Origin: Chitinophaga oryzae
Lineage (GTDB): Bacteria > Bacteroidota > Bacteroidia > Chitinophagales > Chitinophagaceae
Direction: 5' to 3'
Assembly (NCBI RefSeq): GCF_012516375.2
Contig: NZ_CP051204.2
Location: 6,944,001-7,008,000, forward strand
Length of the DNA: 64,000 nucleotides
Shown here: positions 48,611-58,236 of the stretch, one piece after another
Layout of the letters: each line of letters starts with the position of its first letter
Position numbering within the stretch: the first letter of the stretch is position 1
Notes under the pieces: model-generated
Seen by the model: only the letters and a program-made list of their open reading frames with translations
The model's database searches: none
What the model was told of the DNA's origin: nothing
Program-made: the position numbers and the translations under genes

Positions 48611-49906
48611 ATGTACAGCTACAGCAAAAGTGAAATGTTATTCGGGAAAGCCAAAGAGGTCATCCCCGGCGGCGTAAACTCCCCCGTACGTGCATTCAAA
48701 AGCGTAGGTGGTGTACCGGTGTTCATGCAGCGCGCACAGGGCGCCTTCATGTATGATGTGGACGGCAACAGCTATATTGATTATATCAATTCCTGGGGCC
48801 CTATGATCCTCGGCCATGCCTACGAACCAGTGGTAAAAGCCATCCAGGAATATGCCGCCTTCTCCACTTCCTTTGGCGCGCCTACAGAACTGGAAATAAA
48901 AATCGCGGAGCTCATCGTGAGCATGGTTCCCAATATCGACATGGTGCGTATGGTGAACTCCGGTACTGAAGCCTGTATGACCGCCATCCGACTGGCCCGT
49001 GGTTATACCGGCCGCAACAAATTCATCAAGTTTGAAGGCTGCTACCATGGCCATGCAGACGCATTCCTGGTAAGCGCCGGCAGCGGCGTGGCCACACTCG
49101 GCATACAGTCTGTTCCCGGAGTGACTGCCACCGTGGCAGACGATACGCTGACTGCGCCCTATAACAACCTTCCGGCCGTGGAACAGCTGATCGCCGACCA
49201 CCCGGACCAGATCGCCGCCATCATCGTAGAACCGGTGGCCGGCAATATGGGCTGTATCCTGCCTCAGCCGGGATTCCTCGAAGGGCTGCGCCAGCTCTGC
49301 GATGCCAACGGCATTCTCCTTATTTTTGACGAAGTGATGACAGGCTTCCGCCTCGCCCGTGGCGGCGCACAGGAACTGTTCGGCATCCGTGCCGACCTGG
49401 TGACCTTCGGTAAAATCATCGGCGCCGGTATGCCCGTTGGTGCCGTGGCCGGCCCCAAAACAATTATGGAGCACCTGGCCCCCGCCGGCAAAGTATACCA
49501 GGCAGGCACCCTGAGCGGTAACCCGATCGCCATGATCGCCGGTTATACCCTGCTGCAGACGCTGAATGATAACCCGGTTATCTACCAGCAGCTGCAGGAA
49601 AAAGCCGATTACCTGGTGAAAGGCCTCCGGGAAGCCTTCGGCGCCTCCGGCAGCGTGTACCAGATCAATAACCTGGGCTCCATGCTCAGCGTGCACTTTA
49701 CCGAATATCCGATTATTGACTTCACCAGCGCCTCCGCTGCCAATAACGAATTATTCCGCCGCTTCTTCCATGCCATGCTCGAACGCGGCGTATATCTGCC
49801 GCCATCGGCATTTGAAAGCTGGTTTATGTGCAATGCGCTGACAACAGAAGAGCTCGATGCCACCATTCAGGCTGCCAAAGCCGCAATGCAGGCCATCAAA
49901 CAATAG
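48611..49906 (+). CDS. hemL: Glutamate-1-semialdehyde 2,1-aminomutase
   Basis: 431 residues. PLP enzyme that turns glutamate-1-semialdehyde into 5-aminolevulinate. GGVNSPVRAFKSVGGVP, MVNSGTEACMTAIRLARG, FDEVMTGFRLARGGAQ and the PLP lysine in TFGKIIGAGMPVGAVAGP. Last gene of the heme operon, followed by a terminator. A run of AAATAAC repeats lies between hemB and hemL. Confidence 0.97.
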   Translation: MYSYSKSEMLFGKAKEVIPGGVNSPVRAFKSVGGVPVFMQRAQGAFMYDVDGNSYIDYINSWGPMILGHAYEPVVKAIQEYAAFSTSFGAPTELEIKIAELIVSMVPNIDMVRMVNSGTEACMTAIRLARGYTGRNKFIKFEGCYHGHADAFLVSAGSGVATLGIQSVPGVTATVADDTLTAPYNNLPAVEQLIADHPDQIAAIIVEPVAGNMGCILPQPGFLEGLRQLCDANGILLIFDEVMTGFRLARGGAQELFGIRADLVTFGKIIGAGMPVGAVAGPKTIMEHLAPAGKVYQAGTLSGNPIAMIAGYTLLQTLNDNPVIYQQLQEKADYLVKGLREAFGASGSVYQINNLGSMLSVHFTEYPIIDFTSASAANNELFRRFFHAMLERGVYLPPSAFESWFMCNALTTEELDATIQAAKAAMQAIKQ

Positions 49907-49933
49907 TTTACAATATTATCTTATTCAACAGCG

Positions 49934-49960
49934 AAGGGTTGGCGCTTGCCAACCCTTTTT
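49934..49960 (+). terminator. Intrinsic terminator of the hem operon
   Basis: AAGGGTTGGC (49934-49943) pairs with GCCAACCCTT (49948-49957) across a 4-base loop, followed by T residues. 28 bases after the hemL stop. Confidence 0.9.
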
Positions 49961-50041
49961 CATGCCGTTTTTAAAAAGGTAACATACCGATTATCAAATA
50001 CCAAATAAGCAAATCAAAAAATAAAATTAATTTTGTGCTCC

Positions 50042-50470
50042 GTGAGCATATCGTCACACATACAAAAACGTTGGATGTTTGTTTGTCTGTTGTTAATCGC
50101 ACAGCTAACAGCAAGCGTGCTGCCCTCGCTGGCTGCACACAAACACCTGTTGTTTGAACAGATCCACCGGCAGGCGGCGCTCGAAGATTATCTTGAACAC
50201 CTGGCTTCCAAACTGCCGCCGCATATCGAAACGGATGATGCCGCAGACGACAGGGAGTGCATCCACGCAACCAAACACCGCCGTAAAACACGGTACTACC
50301 TCAGCGCTTCTTCCCAACAGTTCAGTATTGCCACCCGTGTAGGTTATATGGACGGCAGTGGCCCGTCCCAATACTGTCTCATCAAAGAAAACCTGCCCGG
50401 CGAATATGCCCGGCAGAAGGCTTTTTTACCCGCCTACTACAGTTTTCTCTTCCGGTTTACACCGTTCTGA
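50042..50470 (+). CDS. Secreted protein of unknown function
   Basis: About 142 residues from a GTG at 50042, which gives a normal signal peptide (HIQKRWMFVCLLLIAQLTAS, cut after SLAA). The ATG at 50075 would lack the positive charges. The mature part is His/Arg-rich (AAHKHLLFEQIHRQ, CIHATKHRRKTRYY) and ends in FLFRFTPF, an aromatic end like an outer-membrane or secretion signal. It is 146 bases before the efflux operon. I recognise no family; a metal-related role is only suggested by the His content. Confidence 0.5.
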   Translation: MSISSHIQKRWMFVCLLLIAQLTASVLPSLAAHKHLLFEQIHRQAALEDYLEHLASKLPPHIETDDAADDRECIHATKHRRKTRYYLSASSQQFSIATRVGYMDGSGPSQYCLIKENLPGEYARQKAFLPAYYSFLFRFTPF

Positions 50471-50616
50471 GTACACCCTCCCTTTCGTTTTTCACTGTTT
50501 TCTTTTTTTACTTTTTTAGGGAGATGACAACCATCGCCGCTTTTGACGCGGAATGAGCCTTCCTATGTGTTAGAACTAAACTTCCGGCATTCACCGGAAA
50601 CAATACTATTATATCT

Positions 50617-51735
50617 ATGCGTCAAAATACAGGGATTTACGCATCACTGCTCGCGTTATTCGTGGCAGGTTGCGTCACCAAAGGAGAAAGTACCGGAAAT
50701 GAGGACCTGAAATCATTACCTGTTACCAGTCTTATGGTAAAGGACACCATGCTGCACCGTACATATGTTACCGATATACAAGCCGTTCAGAATGTGGAAA
50801 TACGCGCCCGTGTGAGTGGTTTTCTGGATAAAATTTACGTGGACGAGGGACAGGAAGTTAAAAAAGGACAGCTGCTGTTTGGCATCAACGATGCCGAATA
50901 CAGCGCCGAACTTACCAAAGCCAAAGCAGTCCTCAGTAACATGGTGGCAGAAGCGAAATCAGCCTCTCTGGAGCTGGAACGCGTGAAAATGCTGGTAGAG
51001 AAAAAGGTAATCGCCGCCTCCGAACTGGAAGTAGCCAAGGCCCGCCTTGCCGCTGCACAGGCTAAAATCGACGAAGCCCGTTCCGCTGAAAGCAACGCCT
51101 CCATGCGTCTTTCCTATACCAGCATCCGTGCGCCGTTCGATGGCGTCATCGACCGTATACCGCTGAAAAAAGGAAGCCTGATCAGCGAAGGCGCCCTGCT
51201 GACCACCGTGTCAGACACCCGTGAGGTGTACGCTTACTTCAACGTATCCGAAACAGAATATCTCCAATACAGCAAAGCTATCGCCAAAGGCGATAACAGC
51301 TACAGCCAGGTACATCTCGTACTCGCTGACGGCAGTGATTATCCGAACGTCGGCAAAATCGAAACCATGGAAAGCGAATTTGAGGAAAACACCGGCTCCA
51401 TCGCCTTCAGGGCCCGCTTCTCCAATCCCGCCAAGCTCCTGAAACACGGCGCCAGCGGTAAAGTGCGGCTCACCTCAGAAATCGACAGCGCTATCATCAT
51501 CCCGCAGAAAGCGGTATTCGAAATGCAGGACAAAAACTATGTCTTCGTAGTAGACGCTTCCAACAAGGTAACGATGCGGAATTTCGTTCCGCAGGCCCGG
51601 TTCTCTCATTTCTACATCGTAAAATCCGGCCTCAAAGCCGGTGAACGCATCGTATGCGAAGGCGTACGCAATATCCGCGACGGCGTACAGATCGCCCCCC
51701 GCACGGTGCCGATGGACAGTCTGCTGAGAATATAA
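50617..51735 (+). CDS. RND efflux periplasmic adaptor lipoprotein
   Basis: 372 residues. Lipobox VAGC (Cys near residue 19). Membrane-fusion architecture: barrel-sandwich half (VEIRARVSGFLDKIYVDEGQ, VKKGQLLF), helical hairpin (about 95-150), second half (YTSIRAPFDGVIDRIPLKKGS), beta-barrel and membrane-proximal domains. It links the inner-membrane pump to the outer-membrane channel. First gene of a three-gene efflux operon. Confidence 0.93.
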   Translation: MRQNTGIYASLLALFVAGCVTKGESTGNEDLKSLPVTSLMVKDTMLHRTYVTDIQAVQNVEIRARVSGFLDKIYVDEGQEVKKGQLLFGINDAEYSAELTKAKAVLSNMVAEAKSASLELERVKMLVEKKVIAASELEVAKARLAAAQAKIDEARSAESNASMRLSYTSIRAPFDGVIDRIPLKKGSLISEGALLTTVSDTREVYAYFNVSETEYLQYSKAIAKGDNSYSQVHLVLADGSDYPNVGKIETMESEFEENTGSIAFRARFSNPAKLLKHGASGKVRLTSEIDSAIIIPQKAVFEMQDKNYVFVVDASNKVTMRNFVPQARFSHFYIVKSGLKAGERIVCEGVRNIRDGVQIAPRTVPMDSLLRI

Positions 51736-51769
51736 ATCACCCTGCTTATTAGCTGTAAAAGAGAGATCA

Positions 51770-54700
51770 ATGTTTGAAATATTTATTAAAAGACCGGTGT
51801 TATCACTGGTCATATCGCTTATTATCACGCTGGTAGGCCTGCTGGCGCTTTTCACGCTGCCGGTCACCCAGTTCCCGGATATCGTACCGCCCTCCGTGAC
51901 CGTGACGGCCAAATATACCGGCGCCAACGCCGAAGTATCCGCCAAAGCGGTGTCCACACAGCTGGAACGCGCTATCAACGGGGTTCCCGGCATGACCTAC
52001 ATGTCGTCCGTGTCCAGTAACGACGGTATTACCGTTATCCAGATATTTTTCCAGGTAGGCATAGACCCCGACCAGGCTGCTGTAAACGTACAGAACAGGG
52101 TGGCCACCGTGATCGACGAATTACCCGAAGAGGTGATCAAAGCCGGTGTTACCACAGAGAAGGAAGTGAACAGTATGCTGCTGTACCTCAACGTCATGAG
52201 TGAAGACACCTCGCTGGACGAGCAGTTCATCTACAACTTCGCTGATATTAACGTATTGCAGGAACTGAAACGTATTGACGGTGTAGGCCGCGCCGAAATC
52301 ATGGGCGCCAAGGAATACGCCATGCGCGTATGGCTCAAGCCGGACCGCATGCTGGCCTACAACGTATCTTCCGATGAAGTCATCGACGCTATCCGCAAAC
52401 AGAACATCGAAGCCGCCCCCGGTAAAACCGGCGAAAGCTCCGATAAAAACCCCCTGTTGCTGCAATATGTGCTCCGCTATACCGGTAAGTTCTTTGAACC
52501 GGAACAATACAAGCAGATCGTCCTGAGAGCCGGCGCCGACGGATCGGTGCTCCACCTCAAAGACATTGCTGACGTGGAATTCGGCTCCCTCACCTACAGC
52601 ATGGTGTCTAAAACTGATGGCAAACCCTCCGCCTCCATCATGCTTAAACAAAGGCCCGGTTCAAACGCCCGCGACGTTATCAACAACGTGAAGAAAAAGA
52701 TGGAAGAGATGAAAAACACCTCTTTCCCTCCGGGCATGACCTACAACTTCAACTACGACGTGTCCCGCTTCCTCGACGCCTCCATCCATGAGGTGGTGCG
52801 CACCCTCTTTGAAGCGTTCCTGCTCGTATTCGTGGTGGTGTTTATCTTCCTGCAGGACTTCCGCTCTACCCTCATCCCCGCGCTGGCGGTACCGGTAGCC
52901 CTCATCGGTACGCTCGCCTTCATGCAGATGATGGGCTTCTCCATCAACCTGCTCACCCTCTTCGCGCTGGTACTGGCCATCGGTATCGTAGTGGACAACG
53001 CCATTGTGGTGGTGGAGGCGGTGCACGTGAAAATGAGTGAAGACCACCTCCCGCCCATGGAAGCCACCATCGCCGCGATGAGAGAGATCAGCGGCGCGCT
53101 CGTGGCCATCACGCTGGTAATGTCTGCCGTGTTTATCCCGGTAGCATTCCTCTCCGGCCCTGTGGGCGTGTTCTACCGGCAGTTCTCCCTCACCCTCGCC
53201 ATCTCCATCGTCATATCCGGTATCAACGCGGTAACGTTAACACCTGCACTCTGCGCTATCATGCTCAAAGACACGCACGGCAAACCGCGTAAAAAGAACC
53301 TGCTGCAGCGTTTCTTCAACGGGTTCAACAAAGGCTATACCGCTACGGAAAATAAATACGCCAGGCTGGTCAGCTTCATCGCCGGCCGCAAAATTATTAC
53401 CCTGATTGCCCTCGCAGGCTTCTTTGTGGCTACCTGGGGCGCCAGCGCCATCCTGCCTTCCGGCTTCATCCCCACAGAAGACCAGGGCATGATCTACGTC
53501 AACGTGACAGCTCCTCCGGGCGCTACCGTGGAACGTACGGAAGAAGTGCTGGACCAGATACAGGCCATCGCCGCCCAGCTGGATGAAGTGGAGTCCGTAT
53601 CCACCCTGGCCGGCTACAGCCTTGTAAACGAAGTGGCAGGCGCCTCTTACGGCATGGGCATGGTAAACCTTAAACCATGGGACGATCGTAAAGCCACCGT
53701 AAGCGACATCATCGCCAAACTGCAGAAACTCTCCGCCGGCATCGCAGACGCCAGCATCGAGTTCTTCCCGCCGCCTACCGTGCCCGGTTTCGGTAACGCC
53801 AGCGGTTTCGAACTGCGCCTGCTGGACCGCAGCGGCAGCGGCGACCTGCGACAGACGGCACAAATCACCAATAACTTCATCGACGCCCTGAAGAAACGCC
53901 CCGAAATAGGCGCCGCCTTCACCAGCTTCGACGCCGAGTTCCCGCAATACCTCATCCACGTGGACCAGGGCATGGCCGCCAAAAAAGGCGTCAGCATCGA
54001 AAATGCCATGAAAAACCTGCAGACGCTGATGGGTAGCTACTACGCCTCCAACTTCATCCGCTTCGGACAGATGTATAAAGTGATGGTACAGGCCGACCCT
54101 GCCTACAGAAGCAAACCGGAAGACCTGCTGAAACTGCATGTTAAAAACGACCGGGGCGAGATGGTGTCCTACGCGGACTTCGTAAAACTGGAACGCGTAT
54201 ACGGACCGGAACAGCTTACCCGCTACAACATGTACACCGCCGCGATGATCAACGGTGACGCTGCGCCAGGCTACAGCAGCAGCCAGGCGATTGAAGCGGT
54301 ACAGGAAGTGGCCGCCAAAGAACTGCCCAGGGGCTTCAGCTACGAATGGAGCGGCATGACCCGGGAACAGATCCTTTCCGGCAACCAGGCCATCTACATT
54401 TTTGCCATCGTACTGGTATTCGTATACCTGCTGCTGGCAGCGCAGTACGAAAGCTTCCTTCTTCCGCTGCCGGTACTGCTGTCGCTCCCTGCAGGCATCT
54501 TCGGAGCTTTCATCTCCCTGAAACTGGTAGGACTGGAAAACAACATCTATGCACAGGTGGCACTGGTAATGCTCGTGGGGCTGCTCGGTAAAAACGCCAT
54601 CCTCATCGTGGAATTCGCCATCCTGCGTAATAAACATGGCGCTTCCGTGCTCGAAGCCGCCAAAGAAGGCGCGGTGTCCAGGCTAAGGCCCATTCTGATG

Positions 54701-54910
54701 ACATCCTTTGCCTTCATCGCCGGTCTGATCCCGTTGTGTATCGCTTCAGGTGCGGGCGCTATGGGCAACAGGTCCATTGGTACCGCTGCTGCCGGCGGCA
54801 TGCTGATAGGCACCCTCTTCGGTGTAATCGTCATCCCCGGCCTCTATGTGCTGTTTGCCTCTATGATTCCGAAAAAGAATGTTGAACTGAAAGCTTACAC
54901 CAATGAATAA
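51770..54910 (+). CDS. RND efflux pump, HAE1 (AcrB-like)
   Basis: 1046 residues, full size for the family. Twelve membrane helices with two large periplasmic loops. Starts MFEIFIKRPVLSLVISLIIT; VTVTAKYTGANAEVSAKAV and PVAFLSGPVGVFYRQFSLT are typical. In helix 4 the proton relay reads AIGIVVDNAIVVVEAV, with Asp-Asn in place of the Asp-Asp of AcrB, a common variant. It exports hydrophobic drugs or metabolites; substrate unknown. No local regulator gene is seen. Confidence 0.95.
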   Translation: MFEIFIKRPVLSLVISLIITLVGLLALFTLPVTQFPDIVPPSVTVTAKYTGANAEVSAKAVSTQLERAINGVPGMTYMSSVSSNDGITVIQIFFQVGIDPDQAAVNVQNRVATVIDELPEEVIKAGVTTEKEVNSMLLYLNVMSEDTSLDEQFIYNFADINVLQELKRIDGVGRAEIMGAKEYAMRVWLKPDRMLAYNVSSDEVIDAIRKQNIEAAPGKTGESSDKNPLLLQYVLRYTGKFFEPEQYKQIVLRAGADGSVLHLKDIADVEFGSLTYSMVSKTDGKPSASIMLKQRPGSNARDVINNVKKKMEEMKNTSFPPGMTYNFNYDVSRFLDASIHEVVRTLFEAFLLVFVVVFIFLQDFRSTLIPALAVPVALIGTLAFMQMMGFSINLLTLFALVLAIGIVVDNAIVVVEAVHVKMSEDHLPPMEATIAAMREISGALVAITLVMSAVFIPVAFLSGPVGVFYRQFSLTLAISIVISGINAVTLTPALCAIMLKDTHGKPRKKNLLQRFFNGFNKGYTATENKYARLVSFIAGRKIITLIALAGFFVATWGASAILPSGFIPTEDQGMIYVNVTAPPGATVERTEEVLDQIQAIAAQLDEVESVSTLAGYSLVNEVAGASYGMGMVNLKPWDDRKATVSDIIAKLQKLSAGIADASIEFFPPPTVPGFGNASGFELRLLDRSGSGDLRQTAQITNNFIDALKKRPEIGAAFTSFDAEFPQYLIHVDQGMAAKKGVSIENAMKNLQTLMGSYYASNFIRFGQMYKVMVQADPAYRSKPEDLLKLHVKNDRGEMVSYADFVKLERVYGPEQLTRYNMYTAAMINGDAAPGYSSSQAIEAVQEVAAKELPRGFSYEWSGMTREQILSGNQAIYIFAIVLVFVYLLLAAQYESFLLPLPVLLSLPAGIFGAFISLKLVGLENNIYAQVALVMLVGLLGKNAILIVEFAILRNKHGASVLEAAKEGAVSRLRPILMTSFAFIAGLIPLCIASGAGAMGNRSIGTAAAGGMLIGTLFGVIVIPGLYVLFASMIPKKNVELKAYTNE

Positions 54911-56354
54911 ACGAATATATCAATATGCGCTGGGCGCCTGTCTGCTGACGGGTGCCGGCGCCTGCACCACCCAGAAAGAACTGCAGCTGCCGGAACGCAA
55001 GGTAACGCCCGTTACCACCGCGCCGGCTGCTGATACCATAACGCTGGCGAGTTTCGACCGTATCTTTCAGGACCCGTACCTGAAAAACCTGGTCGACAGC
55101 GCGCTGCAGAACAACTACGACCTGCTGGCCGCCTCCCGCCGCATTTCCGCCGCACAGGCCAACCTGATGATGGCCCGAAATGCATGGCTGCCCTCCGTCA
55201 ACCTGTCGGTGACCGCCGGCGCAGACCACTTTGCAGATTATACCATGACCGGCGTGGGTAACTTCGATACCAACAAGTCGCCCAACATTAACGAGGACCA
55301 GCGGGTAGGAACAGACCTGACCCCGGAGTATTTCGTAGGTATCAGAAGTTCCTGGGAAATTGATCTCTGGGGTAAGCTGAAGCAACAGCGGCAGGCCACC
55401 ATGGCCCGCTTTCTGGCCACCAGCGAAGCCCGCCGCCTGCTTACCACGCAGATAGTGGCAGGCATCACCAGCCTCTATTATGAGCTGCTGGCCATGGACA
55501 ATGAACTGGCGATCATCCACCGCAACATCAAATTACAGGAGACAGCTGTGGCCACGGTGCATATACAGAAAGATGCCGGCCGCGCCACCGAACTAGCCGT
55601 ACAGCAGTTCACCGCCCAGCTGCTGAGCACCCAGGCACTGGAATACGGCGTAAAACAGGAAATAGCTTCGATCGAAAACCAACTCAACGCCCTGATGGGC
55701 AGGCTGCCGCAACATATTGAGCGCAGCCCCGTATCGGATGTGGTCGACAGCGCCTATCAGCCACCGGTGATCCCTTCCGGCATCCCGGCCAACCTGCTGC
55801 TGAACCGGCCCGATATCCAGCGGGCAGAACTGGAACTGAGCGCCACCAAGGCCGACGTAAAAGCCGCAAGGGCCGCTTTCTTTCCCGGCCTCACCATTTC
55901 GCCATATGCGGGCTTCAATGCGTTCAAGGCCGGCCTGCTGTTTAAATCCCCTGCGTCTGTCGCATGGGGCGCACTGGGCAGCATTACCGCTCCCATCTTC
56001 AATAAAAAACAGCTGAAGGCACAATACAACATTTCTACCGCCAATGCCTATACGGCATTTTACGAATACCAGCAGGCTATTGTGAACGGTTACCAGGAAG
56101 TGGCCACCGCGCTGAATAAAGTGGAGAACCAGCAACAGACCTATTCCCTCAAATCCAAAGAGGTGCTGGTATTGCAACAGGCTGTATCCACCGCCAATAT
56201 CCTGTTCACCACCGGGTATGCCAATTACCTGGAGGTGATCACCGCGCAGAAGAGCGTGCTGGAAGCGGAACTGGCGCTGGTGAACACCCGCAAAGGCATG
56301 TACCAGGGACTGGTATCCCTGTACAGATCGCTGGGTGGCTCGGCAGCCCGCTAA
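54903..56354 (+). CDS. Outer-membrane efflux lipoprotein (NodT/OprM type)
   Basis: 483 residues; the ATG overlaps the pump gene by 8 bases. Lipobox GAGAC near residue 21. Two TolC-like repeats with LVDSALQNNYDLLAASRRISAA, VGIRSSWEIDLWGKLK, LLLNRPDIQRAELELSATKA and TGYANYLEVITAQKSVLEAE. It forms the outer-membrane exit channel of the tripartite pump. Confidence 0.94.
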   Translation: MNKRIYQYALGACLLTGAGACTTQKELQLPERKVTPVTTAPAADTITLASFDRIFQDPYLKNLVDSALQNNYDLLAASRRISAAQANLMMARNAWLPSVNLSVTAGADHFADYTMTGVGNFDTNKSPNINEDQRVGTDLTPEYFVGIRSSWEIDLWGKLKQQRQATMARFLATSEARRLLTTQIVAGITSLYYELLAMDNELAIIHRNIKLQETAVATVHIQKDAGRATELAVQQFTAQLLSTQALEYGVKQEIASIENQLNALMGRLPQHIERSPVSDVVDSAYQPPVIPSGIPANLLLNRPDIQRAELELSATKADVKAARAAFFPGLTISPYAGFNAFKAGLLFKSPASVAWGALGSITAPIFNKKQLKAQYNISTANAYTAFYEYQQAIVNGYQEVATALNKVENQQQTYSLKSKEVLVLQQAVSTANILFTTGYANYLEVITAQKSVLEAELALVNTRKGMYQGLVSLYRSLGGSAAR

Positions 56355-56488
56355 GAGGAGATGGTATCATCAGATGATAAAATGAAGATTAGAATGGCAA
56401 GAGAAGTATGGATGAATGTGATGAACAAAACCTTCTTTTTTGGATGATAAAGTGATATTGGTTTGACCCGGAAGGTTTTACAAAGCAG

Positions 56489-56522
56489 ACAGGCAGCCCG
56501 TTTGGGCTGCCTGTTTTATTTT
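56489..56522 (+). terminator. Intrinsic terminator of the efflux operon
   Basis: ACAGGCAGCCC (56489-56499) pairs perfectly with GGGCTGCCTGT (56504-56514), followed by TTTATTTT. Lies between convergent genes. Confidence 0.9.
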
Positions 56523-56571
56523 GGGATATCTTCTGATTACCGGGACGGTAATTTGTCGCCGGGGTTTCCTG

Positions 56572-57369
56572 TTATTTCTTTTTATGGGAGAACAGCCACC
56601 GGAAAAGGTCTGGTTCCACAAACACATTGTCCCAGCTGTTGTGGCCCACGCCGGGGTATTCCGTGTATTTGTATTCCGCGCGCAGTGATTTCAGCTTAGT
56701 ATCGTAAGCGCGGGACGCTTCCACGGGCACTACGTTGTCGGCGCCGCCGTGGAAAATCCATACTGGCACCTTACGGGCAAAGCGGCCGGCTTCTTCTGTG
56801 TTACCTGCGCCACAGATCGGGAAGGCGGCGGCAAACAGTTCAGGTCTTTTGGTGATCATATAGAAGGTGCCCATGCCACCCATCGACAGGCCGCCGATGT
56901 ATACTCTTTTGGTATCGATTTTACCGGTGGCCAGCAGGCTGTCCAGCAGCGAATTGAGGGCCGCCATGGCTGGTGGCGCCGGGGCATCCAGCGGAAATTC
57001 GCCTGCCACGATCCTGCCCAGGCTGTCGCGTTTGAGTTTCATGGGCGCCCAGGAGCTGCTGGCAGGGCATTGCGGGGCCAGCACAAAGGCGGGGTAACCG
57101 GTGCGGAGACTGTCGCGCAGGAACATGGTGCCGCCATGCAGCAGTTGCGCGTTGTTGTCGTAGCCCCGTTCCCCTGCGCCGTGCAGGAAAACGATGAGCG
57201 GATATTTTTTATGGATGTCGTAATTCGCCGGCATCAGCAGGCGGTAGCGCAGGGTATCGCCCTGGTGGTAATAACCTTCGTAGCTGAAGACGCTTAGGTC
57301 CTGTGCCCGGCTTCCGATGGCTGTCATCAGGAGGCAACAGCCAACCAGCAGGTATCTGAAGTAGTTCAT
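56572..57369 (-). CDS. Secreted alpha/beta-hydrolase, esterase type
   Basis: 265 residues with a signal peptide (cut near GSRAQ). Catalytic Ser in YIGGLSMGGMGTFYM, Asp in WIFHGGADNVVPVE and His in PGVGHNSWDN. KYPLIVFLHGAGERGYDN supplies the oxyanion hole. It is like the dienelactone-hydrolase/feruloyl-esterase relatives that Bacteroidota secrete to cut esters from carbohydrates. Substrate not determinable; the gene stands alone. Confidence 0.88.
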   Translation of the reverse strand: MNYFRYLLVGCCLLMTAIGSRAQDLSVFSYEGYYHQGDTLRYRLLMPANYDIHKKYPLIVFLHGAGERGYDNNAQLLHGGTMFLRDSLRTGYPAFVLAPQCPASSSWAPMKLKRDSLGRIVAGEFPLDAPAPPAMAALNSLLDSLLATGKIDTKRVYIGGLSMGGMGTFYMITKRPELFAAAFPICGAGNTEEAGRFARKVPVWIFHGGADNVVPVEASRAYDTKLKSLRAEYKYTEYPGVGHNSWDNVFVEPDLFRWLFSHKKK

Positions 57370-57422
57370 ATGAGGAATTTGTTCCTAATATACTACCTGT
57401 AGACCGGTATTTTTAAAATTTC

Positions 57423-58220
57423 TTAATATTTCAGCGTGAAGTGCTGTTTTACTTTGAAGTCTTTCCGGAAAAATACCAGCCCTATAAAAAACAGGTCGAT
57501 GGTCATGGTCACCTGCGGGTGTTGCTGGATGGTATGCCAGGCCGCTTCCATGTCCGGCGTCCAGTGGATGTCGTCAAAAATGAGCAGGGAATGCTCATGC
57601 ACATATTGCAGGCACTGCTCAAAGTAGGCCAGTGTAGGGTCTTTGCGGTGGTTGCCGTCGATATATACCCAGTCGGGCCGCTGTATCCGGCGAAGCACGT
57701 CGGGCAGCACCGTATCAAAATTGCCGGTCACCTGCGTAATGTTATGCAGCTGCAGCGCATCAAAGTTTTTGCGGGCTCTGGCGGCTATATTGGGACAGCC
57801 TTCAATGGTATATACCTGTGCGTCGGGTACGGCTTTGGCCATATAAGCCGTAGAAAGGCCCATAGAAGTGCCTAATTCGAGCAGTTGCTTCGGTTGAAGG
57901 TATTGGGCCAGCCTGTAGAACAGCTGCCCGAATTTGGGCTGTTTGGCGGCATAACGGGTGATGTCGCTCACTTTCCGTTCGTTGCCGGAAGAAATAAGGG
58001 AACCGGCCCCCAGGTCGGTGACCTGCAGGGTTTCGGTGCTGGCCAGCAGTTGTTTGCGCAGCTGTTCTATCTCGCCGAAGGCGGCATGACGGGTTTTATC
58101 CAGCAATACGTCTTCTATCAGCGAAAAAACGAAGGGGGAATGAACATCATGACGGTTTCCTGCGGTAAAATAATACCGGATATATTTGGTAGCTAATCGA
58201 TACTGCTGCGCTAAACTCAC
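57423..58220 (-). CDS. SAM-dependent O-methyltransferase-like protein
   Basis: 265 residues from a GTG start; the frame upstream has an early stop. SAM site QLLELGTSMGLSTAYMAKAV, then VYTIEGCPNIAARARKNFDA and PDWVYIDGNHRKDPTLAYFE, the pattern of class I O-methyltransferases (YrrM/CheR-unrelated). It lies 16 bases after a family-2 glycosyltransferase gene on the same strand, so the two may modify the same glycan or lipid. Acceptor unknown. Confidence 0.85.
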   Translation of the reverse strand: MSLAQQYRLATKYIRYYFTAGNRHDVHSPFVFSLIEDVLLDKTRHAAFGEIEQLRKQLLASTETLQVTDLGAGSLISSGNERKVSDITRYAAKQPKFGQLFYRLAQYLQPKQLLELGTSMGLSTAYMAKAVPDAQVYTIEGCPNIAARARKNFDALQLHNITQVTGNFDTVLPDVLRRIQRPDWVYIDGNHRKDPTLAYFEQCLQYVHEHSLLIFDDIHWTPDMEAAWHTIQQHPQVTMTIDLFFIGLVFFRKDFKVKQHFTLKY

Positions 58221-58236
58221 TGACTATACGAATTTT

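Noticed and set aside
48638..49696. A 352-codon leftward frame opposite hemL
   Set aside because: Antisense of a conserved enzyme; product without recognisable motifs.
53237..54637. A 466-codon leftward open frame opposite the RND pump gene
   Set aside because: It is the mirror of a high-GC coding region with a low-complexity His/Gln/Val-rich product; the plus-strand gene is unmistakable.
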